Of a stretch of DNA of 64,000 bases, positions 9,645 through 17,210 are shown one piece after another. The stretch is from Enterococcus sp. 9D6_DIV0238 (GTDB lineage Bacteria; Bacillota; Bacilli; Lactobacillales; Enterococcaceae): positions 62,001-126,000 of the forward strand of contig NZ_CP147246.1 in assembly GCF_002174455.2 (NCBI RefSeq). The letters run 5' to 3'. Made by a program: the position numbers and the translations under genes. The notes below the pieces were generated by a model, which was not told where the DNA came from, searched no databases, and saw only the letters and a list, made by a program, of their open reading frames with translations. The number at the start of each line of letters is the position of its first letter. Within the stretch, counting starts at the first letter, position 1.

Positions 9645-10971
9645 ACCTTTTATAAGTACCTATTTAGATGTAAGCTATCAAAGGTATTTAAGCATAAAGC
9701 ACCCTGAAAGGTTCCGACAATTTCAGAAAAAACGTTTAAACCGTCATTTGAAAAGGATAGTGTCTAAATCCCCTTACTATCGAAGCCTTATAAACGAACA
9801 AGAAGAAATCAGTCTCAGCGATTTTCCAATCATGAATAAGGCTGTGATGATGAAAGAGTTCGACCAGCTAAATACCAAGGGAATTTCACTGTTGCAAGCC
9901 AAAAAAGTTGCACTTCAAGCGGAAGAGAATCGTGATTTTGCCCCTAAAATAGGCACAGTTTCTGTTGGTCTTTCCTCTGGGACTACAGGGAATCAAGGCG
10001 TCTTTTTAGTAAGCGATGAAGAGACTGTCCAGTGGTCTGCAGCTATGATGAATAAAGCCTTAGACCGTAAAAAATTTCATGGACAAGCAATTGTGATCGC
10101 CTTTTTCATGCGCGCCAATAACAATTTGTATGAGACAATCAACCAAGGAAATATTCAGCTTCATTTTTTTGATTTGTTGCATCCAGTAGAAGAAAATTTG
10201 AAGCAGTTAAAACAATTGAAACCCAATGTGATCGTTGCACAGCCGTCGATGCTCAGAATGATTGCTAATTTTTTTGACAAAGAATCACTGGATTTCTCAC
10301 TAAAAGAAGTTTTCAGCATTGCCGAAGTTTTGGAAGAAGTTGACAAAGAATTTATTGAGCAGCGATTATCCTGTCGATTAAAAGAAATCTATCAAGCAAC
10401 GGAAGGCTTTCTTGGAATCAGCTGTCATCATGGGACACTACATTTGAATGAAGAGATTGTTTATATTGAAAAAGAGTACTTAGCAGATGATTCTACTCGA
10501 TTTGTACCAATTATCACGGATCTTTATAGAACTACTCAGCCTTTGATTCGCTATCGTCATACTGATATCTTAGTTGAGCGGGTGACTCCTTGCCCTTGTG
10601 GTAGTTCGTTTATAGCCTTGGAAAAAATTGAAGGCCGTGAGGATGATTGTTTTATTTTTGGTGAAGGGAAAGAAGCACAAGTCATTTTTCCTGATTTTAT
10701 TCGTTATGCGATCACACGCTCAAGTGAGGAAATCCGACAATTTAAGTGCATCCAGCAAACGAGACAAATAATTGAGGTAACCTTGGAACTTTCACCGCAG
10801 GCACTTGAATCAGAAATCATACAGACTGTAAAAGCAAAGCTTAAAGCATTAGTAAAAGATGTCGATGAACAAAAGGCATTAACGATCACTATTAATGTCG
10901 CTTCGTTAGACTATGAACAAGACCAAAAAATGCGCCGTGTGATTTCTAATGTAAAAGGAGGAGAGCGCTGA
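9625..10971 (+). CDS. Adenylate-forming enzyme (F390 synthetase/PaaK-like)
   Basis: Acyl- or aryl-adenylating enzyme of 448 aa. The ATP-binding loop SSGTTGNQG is near residue 117, and the C-terminal hinge reads EGREDD as in PaaK-type ligases. A small CPCGSS segment precedes the hinge. I place the start at TTG 9625, 8 bp after GGAGG. An in-frame ATG at 9610 overlaps that ribosome site. Members annotated F390 synthetase-related are known from Firmicutes in similar small clusters. The likely job is activation of a carboxylate as AMP-ester or thioester, for the KAS III, ATP-grasp or GNAT partners. The substrate is unknown. Confidence 0.82.
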   Translation: MTIKKIKPFISTYLDVSYQRYLSIKHPERFRQFQKKRLNRHLKRIVSKSPYYRSLINEQEEISLSDFPIMNKAVMMKEFDQLNTKGISLLQAKKVALQAEENRDFAPKIGTVSVGLSSGTTGNQGVFLVSDEETVQWSAAMMNKALDRKKFHGQAIVIAFFMRANNNLYETINQGNIQLHFFDLLHPVEENLKQLKQLKPNVIVAQPSMLRMIANFFDKESLDFSLKEVFSIAEVLEEVDKEFIEQRLSCRLKEIYQATEGFLGISCHHGTLHLNEEIVYIEKEYLADDSTRFVPIITDLYRTTQPLIRYRHTDILVERVTPCPCGSSFIALEKIEGREDDCFIFGEGKEAQVIFPDFIRYAITRSSEEIRQFKCIQQTRQIIEVTLELSPQALESEIIQTVKAKLKALVKDVDEQKALTITINVASLDYEQDQKMRRVISNVKGGER

Positions 10972-12089
10972 TGCGGATCGCATTATCAGGCGGGCGTTCT
11001 CCGTTAGCCCTTTTTTTCGGGAAGAAACTGAAGCAACAAGGTCATGAGATCTTTATGCTGGAACATCTTTCACCGACTTTTGCAACGTATTCATCTATTT
11101 TTACGAAAGTTCAAGTGGTTGCTTCACCTGTATTTCATTGGGAAACTTTTCGAATGGAAGTTTTGAACTTTCTAGAAGTGACTGATATCGAGTTATTTTT
11201 GCCAATCAATGAAGAGACGCTTTACTATGGACTGCTTCAAGAGGAAATTCGAGCGCTGGGAACGACATTTTTGATTGGTTCTCAGGACCTATTGGAAAAG
11301 TTACACAATAAATTAGATTTTATCAACTGGTGTAAAGATATTGGTTTAACTGCTCCAAAAACTGAATTGTATCAAGGGCATTCGATTGACTTTTCCAGTC
11401 AATTATTAAAACCTGTGTATTCTCGCTTTGGTCAATCAGTCATAACTTCGGAGATTGAGCTTGTCCAAAAGCAACCAAAGGCTAAAATGATTGTCCAAGA
11501 AAAAATCGTTGGTCAGCAGATTTGTGTTTCATTGATAATTCGAGAAAGTCGCTTGATTTCATATTGTGCATATGATACCAATTTAGGAATAGAAAATTAT
11601 GCCAGTATCACGTATATTCCATTTGAACATGCTACATTGACCCAAATCGTCAAACGGTTAAGCGAAAATTTAGGGGATCAAGGGATTTTTAGCTTTGACT
11701 TTATGTTTGATGGAGAAAATTTTTTTTCGATCGAGTGTAATCCGCGCCTGACATTCGGCTCAATATTGGACAGTCAGCGGATTCTGGCAGGTCTTCTAGA
11801 AGAAAATGGCAGCAGTTTATCAGAGGTGAATCAGACACATTATGGAATCAAACTGCTTTGGTTGGGGAAAATACTTTATCATCGTGAATGGAGAAAAACT
11901 TTCAGGCTATATCGACAATCACGTGATGTGCTAGCTGAAGCATTCGATTGGCAGACTTGGTTGTGGATGCCATGGGTCTTAATGTCTTATTTCATCAAAG
12001 CAAGAAAACGAAAGCTTAGTATCACGGATTATGTAGTTCATGATATTTCATACCCCTATCAGCAGAGTAGTAAAGGAGAAATGGAATGA
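10971..12089 (+). CDS. ATP-grasp family ligase
   Basis: Protein of 372 aa with a PylC/carbamoyl-phosphate-synthase-like layout: an N-terminal Rossmann-like segment (MRIALSGGRSPLAL), a middle ATP-grasp fold, and the metal-binding end FSIECNPRLTFGS near residues 259-271. ATP-grasp enzymes join a carboxylate to an amine or thiol through an acyl-phosphate. The ATG overlaps the previous stop (TGATG), and the stop overlaps the next start. A second carboxylate-activating enzyme in the same operon suggests amide or peptide-like bond formation in the product, which is an inference. Confidence 0.82.
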   Translation: MRIALSGGRSPLALFFGKKLKQQGHEIFMLEHLSPTFATYSSIFTKVQVVASPVFHWETFRMEVLNFLEVTDIELFLPINEETLYYGLLQEEIRALGTTFLIGSQDLLEKLHNKLDFINWCKDIGLTAPKTELYQGHSIDFSSQLLKPVYSRFGQSVITSEIELVQKQPKAKMIVQEKIVGQQICVSLIIRESRLISYCAYDTNLGIENYASITYIPFEHATLTQIVKRLSENLGDQGIFSFDFMFDGENFFSIECNPRLTFGSILDSQRILAGLLEENGSSLSEVNQTHYGIKLLWLGKILYHREWRKTFRLYRQSRDVLAEAFDWQTWLWMPWVLMSYFIKARKRKLSITDYVVHDISYPYQQSSKGEME

Positions 12090-13198
12090 TGAAAGCACGT
12101 TTATATTCAAGTGTTGATTTTGCTGAATGTCCCTTGACCAAACATCCATTGTACAGTTACATTCAAACTTTTCTAAGGAATGATCTTTCCAATTTAGTTG
12201 AAAACTGCAGCAATGCTGATTGTTATGCATTAGAAGTCGGACAAAAGCTTCTCCTAGTTGTTGATGCTACGTACGAAGATAGCCAAACTTATCCCACCTC
12301 TTTAAGAGCGCAATATTTAGATTATGCGCAAGAGGAGCTGTTCTTAACCAATATAAAAGGTAAAAAAATTTTAACTAAGGTGTTTCAGATTATAAAAATA
12401 TTTGTCCCGAAAACAATAGATGAAGCGGTTTATGTGGGAAATTATTTATTATCGACAAATTTATTTCAAGAGTTTTCATTGGAAGAGCTTCAAGAAATCG
12501 AAACACTTTTGAAGCAACGATTCCCAACTAAAACGATCGTTTATCGTTCACAAAATCAATTGCTAAATCAGCAGCTGATGACCCATTTAGCTACTCTAAA
12601 CTATCAGCCTTTTATATCTCGACAGGTGTTTATCGCTCATCAAGCACAAACCATTAAACAAAAAAAGAGTTTTAACAATGACCGTAGACTAGCTGCTAAA
12701 ACAACCTTGGATGTGCGTACAGATTTTGATGTTAAAGCGTACAGCGAACGCATCGTGGAACTGTATTCGCAATTGTACATTACAAAATATTCTCAAATTA
12801 ATCCGCAATACACACCAACATTTATTGAATCGATGGCAAGTGCGGAAAATACCTGTTTTACAGGAATATTTGAAGATGAAAAATTAGTCGGAGTGACAAT
12901 GAGTTGGGAATTGGATGGTATGCTTACGGTTCCTATTTTAGGTTATGATTTAAGTTATCCTAAAAAAGTTGGGATCTATCGGTTATTGACCTATTATACA
13001 TTGTTGCGTGTTGATGAAACAAAAGTCTTTCATATGAGTTCTGGAGTAGGCTCTTTTAAACTTTCACGGGGAGCAGTGTACCTTCCTGAGTATATCTATT
13101 TCAAATCATCGGCTTCCTCTAGAAAAAAGTATTCTTTATGGTTATTACAGAAGTTAAACAAGTTGCTCGTTTATATCAGCAAGAAGCATGTGTTTTAA
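12086..13198 (+). CDS. GNAT-like acyltransferase, last gene of the cluster
   Basis: Protein of 370 aa. Residues 205-335 look like a GNAT or FemAB-type acyltransferase fold (YSERIVELYSQLY, TGIFEDEKLVGVTMSW, then a helix and strand ending in SSGVGSFKLSRG). The N-terminal half has no domain I can name. It starts ATGATG, overlapping the ATP-grasp stop, so it is part of the same transcript. No helical membrane segment is obvious. A final transfer of an acyl or aminoacyl group would fit the cluster. The fold assignment is moderate and the function unknown. Confidence 0.65.
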   Translation: MMKARLYSSVDFAECPLTKHPLYSYIQTFLRNDLSNLVENCSNADCYALEVGQKLLLVVDATYEDSQTYPTSLRAQYLDYAQEELFLTNIKGKKILTKVFQIIKIFVPKTIDEAVYVGNYLLSTNLFQEFSLEELQEIETLLKQRFPTKTIVYRSQNQLLNQQLMTHLATLNYQPFISRQVFIAHQAQTIKQKKSFNNDRRLAAKTTLDVRTDFDVKAYSERIVELYSQLYITKYSQINPQYTPTFIESMASAENTCFTGIFEDEKLVGVTMSWELDGMLTVPILGYDLSYPKKVGIYRLLTYYTLLRVDETKVFHMSSGVGSFKLSRGAVYLPEYIYFKSSASSRKKYSLWLLQKLNKLLVYISKKHVF

Positions 13199-13221
13199 TA
13201 ATCAGAAATTTTTTAAGAGGA

Positions 13222-13251
13222 TTGTCAAAAAATCTTTTCTTTTGTTATAAT
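13222..13251 (+). promoter_or_regulatory. Promoter of the meso-DAP dehydrogenase gene
   Basis: TTGTCA (13222-13227) and TATAAT (13246-13251) are separated by 18 bp. This supports separate transcription of the downstream gene from the six-gene operon. Confidence 0.7.
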
Positions 13252-13281
13252 CAAATTCAAGAGAAGTGGAGGAATGTAAGT

Positions 13282-14253
13282 ATGATCAAAGTAGCAATTA
13301 TCGGGTACGGGAACCTTGGACGCGGCGTTGAGCGTTCGATCAAACAAAATGAAGATATGGAATTAGTCGGAGTATTCACAAGAAGAGCACCTGAGACCGT
13401 TCAAACCGAAGGGGCAAAAGCTTATAAGATGGATGAATTGAACGGTAAAAAAGACGCTATCGATGTGTGTATTCTATGCGGTGGATCAGCAACAGATCTG
13501 CCAACACAAACACCGGAGTGGACAAAACAATTCAATACGATCGACAGCTTTGACACCCATGCGAAGATTCCAGAGCATTTTAAAAAAGTTGATCAAGCAG
13601 CAAAGGAAAATCAAACAACATCGATCATTTCTACTGGCTGGGATCCAGGTCTATTCAGCTTAAATCGCTTATATGCACAAAGTATTTTGCCTGTTGGTGA
13701 GACAAATACGTTTTGGGGCAAAGGAGTCAGTCAGGGACATTCAGATGCGCTCAGAAGAATCGAAGGTGTTAGTGATGCTGTTCAATATACGATCCCAAAT
13801 AGCGAAGTGATCGCTAAACTTAAAGCTGGTGAAACATTGAATTTGACAACAAGAGATAAACATTTTAGAGAATGTTTTGTTGTGTTGGAAGAAGGCAGTG
13901 ATGCAGAAAAAATCCGGGAAGAAATCATTTCGATGCCGAATTATTTTGCAGATTATGATACGGAAGTGCATTTTATTTCCCAAGCTGAATTGGATCAAGA
14001 GCATAAGGCAATGCCACATGGAGGTACTGTGTTACACACTGGAACAACGCATGAAGATACGAAGCAAGTCATTGAATACAATCTTCAACTAGAAAGTAAT
14101 CCAGAATTTACAGCAAGCGTTTTGGTCGCTTATGCGAGAGCGTGTGTTCGTTTGGCTAAGGAGGAACAGTTCGGTGCATTTACTGTATTAGATATTCCGC
14201 CGAAATATTTGTCACCAAAAACAGATGAAGAATTAAGAAAAGAACTATTATAA
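13282..14253 (+). CDS. ddh: meso-diaminopimelate D-dehydrogenase
   Basis: NADPH-dependent enzyme that makes meso-2,6-diaminopimelate from tetrahydrodipicolinate in one step, supplying lysine synthesis. The 323-aa protein opens with the Rossmann motif VAIIGYGNLGRG and contains STGWDPGLFSLNR and MPHGGTVLHTG, typical of Ddh. I chose ATG 13282 because it follows GTGGAGG and the promoter at 13222. The open frame extends upstream to 13138 but that part has no ribosome site and overlaps the GNAT gene. A terminator follows. No other lys/dap genes lie in the window. Confidence 0.93.
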   Translation: MIKVAIIGYGNLGRGVERSIKQNEDMELVGVFTRRAPETVQTEGAKAYKMDELNGKKDAIDVCILCGGSATDLPTQTPEWTKQFNTIDSFDTHAKIPEHFKKVDQAAKENQTTSIISTGWDPGLFSLNRLYAQSILPVGETNTFWGKGVSQGHSDALRRIEGVSDAVQYTIPNSEVIAKLKAGETLNLTTRDKHFRECFVVLEEGSDAEKIREEIISMPNYFADYDTEVHFISQAELDQEHKAMPHGGTVLHTGTTHEDTKQVIEYNLQLESNPEFTASVLVAYARACVRLAKEEQFGAFTVLDIPPKYLSPKTDEELRKELL

Positions 14254-14263
14254 TAAGCAAAAA

Positions 14264-14302
14264 GACTTGCGTTTCAGCTATAACTGAAACGCAAGCTTTT
14301 TT
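14264..14302. terminator. Terminator between convergent ddh and nrdI
   Basis: Perfect 12-bp stem CTTGCGTTTCAG (14266-14277) with 14284-14295. It is flanked by A and T runs and is probably bidirectional. Confidence 0.85.
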
Positions 14303-14308
14303 GTTTAT

Positions 14309-14743
14309 TTAGTCTTTAGCTATATCGGCTAAAATACGATAGACATGTTCGATATCTTCCTGTGTTCCGCGCAGCTCATAATCTGCCAAAAAAGGAAAAT
14401 CAAATTTTTCTGCATACTGCTTAGCAGTCAAACAATACTGATGATTGAAATTTTTATTTCCACTACCGACAACTCCTAGACAATAACGATAATTATCATG
14501 ATAATCTAAATATTCCCGCATCGTTTCTGTCAATATTTCGGTATCACCATTATCTACGCCGTTTCCACCATCCAAGTAAGTAGGAACGAAGGTGAAAAAT
14601 GGTTCTGTCTCATTTTCGAACGTTGAATTTTCATGGATTTCCTGTACGTTGATTTGAACATTATGCTGAGTATCGGCATAATCAACGAGACGTTTTACAA
14701 AGGAACGGGTATTTCCCGAGATAGATATATATAAGATCTTCAT
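14309..14743 (-). CDS. nrdI: NrdI-like flavodoxin
   Basis: Small flavoprotein of 144 aa resembling NrdI, which supplies oxidant for assembling the manganese-tyrosyl radical cofactor of class Ib ribonucleotide reductase. Residues 2-12 (KILYISISGNTR) form the FMN phosphate loop, and GVVGSGNKNFNHQYC matches the second flavin loop of NrdI. Two Met codons are adjacent; the second, at 14743, is 7 bp from the CCCCTCC complement and fits better. No nrdH, nrdE or nrdF is next to it, so it is a stand-alone copy. An ordinary short flavodoxin is the alternative. Confidence 0.8.
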   Translation of the reverse strand: MKILYISISGNTRSFVKRLVDYADTQHNVQINVQEIHENSTFENETEPFFTFVPTYLDGGNGVDNGDTEILTETMREYLDYHDNYRYCLGVVGSGNKNFNHQYCLTAKQYAEKFDFPFLADYELRGTQEDIEHVYRILADIAKD

Positions 14744-14843
14744 CATTTAGCCCCTCCGCTTGTTAAATGTTTTACAAGTCTACTATAGTGAAAGGATAGC
14801 GAAATTACAATAGTTTTCTATTAATAATTGTCAGTTCTAATAG

Positions 14844-14872
14844 TTGTAAAGAATTGATCGTCTTCTTATAAT
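14844..14872 (+). promoter_or_regulatory. Promoter upstream of the 153-aa protein gene
   Basis: TTGTAA (14844-14849) and TATAAT (14867-14872) have a 17-bp spacer and sit 32 bp before the start codon. Confidence 0.6.
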
Positions 14873-14903
14873 AAGCATATAAAACTAGAAAAGAGGAACC
14901 TTC

Positions 14904-15365
14904 ATGTCTTATAAAGTAGATTTTAAAAATGTATCGACAGTTGGCTTTGAAAGCTCACCAGCAGCTGAAGCATTAGCTGGTCTACGAGCAAATGAGGCGC
15001 GTTATTATTGGAATAAATACAAGCATGAATTTGTAACAGTACCTGCAAGTGAAGATCCAAAAACGCTAGCTTGGATCGAAAAAATTCTGGCAGAACGTGA
15101 TTTGACGTTTCCGTATAAACCACTAGAAGTTTCAAATTTTGAAGTTGATGGAATCAAAATGGCTTATGTGTTTTACGAGAATGGTTTATCTGTCAACGTG
15201 ATGTATACGTTAGAAGAAGGGGGAAAACGAGCTGTTGGATTCAAATTATCTGATGGAATCGATATCCCGGCTGAGTTTGAAGGGAAATTTAAATTTGCAC
15301 GCCAAAAATCAAAGCTTGCGGGGACGATTCGCGGATCATTTTTTGTGATCAAAGGTGAATATTGA
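14904..15365 (+). CDS. Uncharacterised 153-aa protein
   Basis: I do not recognise this protein. It is 153 aa, mixed alpha/beta, without signal peptide, membrane segment or cysteines. Notable stretches are an N-terminal helix with EARYYWNKYKHEF, a middle strand-rich part (MAYVFYENGLSVNVMYTLEEGG) and a C-terminal KLAGTIRGSFFVIKGEY. It has its own promoter and a GAGGAACC ribosome site, and is transcribed alone. The orderly codon use and clear signals make it a real gene. Confidence 0.75.
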   Translation: MSYKVDFKNVSTVGFESSPAAEALAGLRANEARYYWNKYKHEFVTVPASEDPKTLAWIEKILAERDLTFPYKPLEVSNFEVDGIKMAYVFYENGLSVNVMYTLEEGGKRAVGFKLSDGIDIPAEFEGKFKFARQKSKLAGTIRGSFFVIKGEY

Positions 15366-15533
15366 ATAATTGAGGATAAGCATTATAAAAAAGTCTATAG
15401 TTAGTTTCTAAACGTTTTTTGTGTATCTTATAGCCAATGGAAATATGGCGAAATGGAAAGCTTTACATTTTTCGCTAGACATGATAGGCTTATTGTAGTG
15501 TCTAATAGATGCGAACTAAAAATTAAATAGAAC

Positions 15534-15623
15534 CCATCACAAAGGGGAGCCTTGGCTGAGATTGAGTACCTACTCTAAACCCTTCGAACCTGTTCGTTAA
15601 TACGAGCGTAGGAATTGTGATGG
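15534..15623 (+). ncRNA. TPP (thiamine pyrophosphate) riboswitch aptamer
   Basis: The conserved THI-box elements are present in order: GGGGAGC (15544), CTGAGA (15556), ACCCTTCGAACCTG (15579) and a final CGTAGGAA (15606). Stem P1 is a perfect 9-bp helix, CCATCACAA (15534-15542) with TTGTGATGG (15615-15623). The aptamer binds thiamine pyrophosphate and here controls thiT, the thiamine transporter gene 62 bp downstream. Confidence 0.95.
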
Positions 15624-15685
15624 AGTAAATATATGCATTTTACTCCTCCTTTGTGAATTGGTTGTTCTAAAGGAGGAGTTTTTTT
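15622..15685 (+). promoter_or_regulatory. Riboswitch expression platform: antiterminator and terminator that also hides the thiT ribosome site
   Basis: Two mutually exclusive hairpins are visible. The antiterminator pairs GGAGTAAA (15622-15629) with TTTACTCC (15639-15646). The terminator pairs ACTCCTCCTTT (15642-15652) with AAAGGAGGAGT (15669-15679) and ends in T6 at 15680-15685. The antiterminator shares two bases with the 3' strand of P1, so ligand-stabilised P1 should favour the terminator. The terminator stem contains the thiT Shine-Dalgarno AAGGAGG, and the ATG follows the T run directly, so one hairpin could block both transcription and translation. Confidence 0.85.
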
Positions 15686-16279
15686 ATGCAACGAAAAAAA
15701 GAATTACAAGTCTGGATCGAAGGAACGATCGTTGCGGCGATTGCCATGATTTTGTCTTTTATTCCAACGAATATCGGCAGCAGTTTTTCAATTTCTTTAG
15801 GGATGATTCCTGTGACTCTTTTTGCTTTAAGAAGAGGGGCGAAGGCTGGGTTTTTCTCAGCATTCATCTGGGGATTACTTCATTTTCCGTTAGCCCAAGT
15901 GTATTATTTGACCCCAGTTCAAGTGGTGATTGAATACATTTTGGCCTTTGGTTTCGCAGGATTTGCTGGCGTTTTTAGTGGGAAGCTACAGCAGTCGATC
16001 CAAAATGGGACATTTAAAAAGAGTGTGTCGATCATTTGTTATGCAACATTTTTAGGGACATTGATGCGTTATTTCTGGCATTTTATTGCCGGTGTGATTT
16101 TCTGGGGAAGCTTTGCATTGTGGGGAATGAACCCATGGCTGTTTTCATTTGTTATGAATGGCATCAGCGGTCTAGCAACAGCAGTTGTGACAGCTTTATT
16201 CTTGATTGCTCTGCTAAAAATCAATCCGAATTTATTTTTTCCAGGAAAACTAGTGAATGTTCTTCAGCAAAAAAAATAA
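15686..16279 (+). CDS. thiT: Thiamine ECF transporter substrate-binding protein ThiT
   Basis: Membrane S-component of an energy-coupling-factor transporter that binds thiamine and imports it with the shared EcfAAT module, which is encoded elsewhere. The protein has 197 aa and about six hydrophobic helices, with family stretches GSSFSISLGMIPVTLFALRRG, GLLHFPL and YFWHFIAGVIFWG. The TPP riboswitch upstream strongly supports the assignment. Translation starts at ATG 15686, 9 bp after an AAGGAGG site inside the terminator stem. Confidence 0.93.
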   Translation: MQRKKELQVWIEGTIVAAIAMILSFIPTNIGSSFSISLGMIPVTLFALRRGAKAGFFSAFIWGLLHFPLAQVYYLTPVQVVIEYILAFGFAGFAGVFSGKLQQSIQNGTFKKSVSIICYATFLGTLMRYFWHFIAGVIFWGSFALWGMNPWLFSFVMNGISGLATAVVTALFLIALLKINPNLFFPGKLVNVLQQKK

Positions 16280-16402
16280 AAAAGACTTGACCGATGTTTT
16301 AGTAGGTAAATTATGCTAACAGATCAACTCGTATTCTTTATTTTAGAGTAAATTCTGTCCATTAAAAAAGAAGAAAATTTTACTTGAATAATAGGAAAAA
16401 AT

Positions 16403-16443
16403 GAGGCTGTAATATAACTAGCAATTAGTTATATTACAGCCTC
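16403..16443 (-). terminator. Terminator for the minus-strand VOC gene
   Basis: Perfect 18-bp inverted repeat (16403-16420 with 16426-16443). A T run follows only when read on the minus strand, so it serves the gene at 16533. Confidence 0.75.
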
Positions 16444-16532
16444 TAAAATATTCGATGATAAAAAGATGCACTAATTTTGATTTTAAGTGTCGCGTACTTT
16501 TTGAGTCATCGTTTTTCATCTTATTTATTGGT

Positions 16533-16931
16533 TTACATTTGCATCCAAGTTGGTTCTAATGTATTGCCATCTAAGTCCTGTACCTCAAGACCATACATCT
16601 GATCTTCTGGTATGCCCATATCAACTTTATAAAAATCTCCACCGTTTGCTTTGGCTGTTTCACCAAATTTTTTTACAGCATCCGCACTTTCCATACTGAA
16701 TGATACTAAGACACCGCTTGTCGTTCTGGCGTCTGCAATTGTTTTTTCTTTGATAAATTTACTGTAAAAGTCATGGTTCAACAGCATGATCCAAAAATTA
16801 TCATCCCAAACCATTGAACTTGCTTCCTCATTAGAAAACTCTTCATTCTTTTTAAAACCTAATTTTTCATAAAATTCTGTCGCTCGTTTAACATCACTTA
16901 CTGGAAAATTGACAAATACCATTGTAGCCAT
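16533..16931 (-). CDS. VOC-fold (glyoxalase/bleomycin-resistance-like) protein
   Basis: Protein of 132 aa with two beta-alpha-beta-beta-beta repeats of the vicinal-oxygen-chelate fold: FVNFPVSDVKRATEFYEKLGF at the start and GLEVQDLDGNTLEPTW at the end. Members bind metals or drugs or act as dioxygenases, and the exact activity cannot be told. The pattern near residues 60-80 matches the common PhnB/lactoylglutathione-lyase-like group. It is transcribed alone from a start preceded by AGAGGTTG and ends at its own terminator. Confidence 0.82.
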   Translation of the reverse strand: MATMVFVNFPVSDVKRATEFYEKLGFKKNEEFSNEEASSMVWDDNFWIMLLNHDFYSKFIKEKTIADARTTSGVLVSFSMESADAVKKFGETAKANGGDFYKVDMGIPEDQMYGLEVQDLDGNTLEPTWMQM

Positions 16932-17210
16932 AGAAAATCAACCTCTCTTTTTTTATTTTTATACGACTAGAGCATCTCACGCAGCTACTTTTTTGTCAAA
17001 AATTAGCGTTCACTTTTCAAAAAAAGTTGTGTGACTGGCACTTAAATGGTAGAAACTGTTAAAATGAGTGGAGTGAATACTTAGATTGTCACCTAGATCT
17101 TTCGCTGCAGAAGCTAACATAGAGATTTAAAGTGATGGGTGATAGCGGTATGAAGAAAATAAACAGCATCAAAGCAATGAGCTGCTTTTAAATTAGGAGG
17201 AACGACTATC

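Noticed and set aside
13138..13281. Upstream extension of the meso-DAP dehydrogenase frame
   Set aside because: It overlaps the GNAT-like gene and contains the promoter at 13222-13251. The Rossmann motif begins right after ATG 13282, which has its own ribosome site.
15658..15933. 91-codon plus-strand frame overlapping thiT
   Set aside because: It runs out of frame through thiT and the terminator stem. ThiT family similarity and the riboswitch support the other frame.
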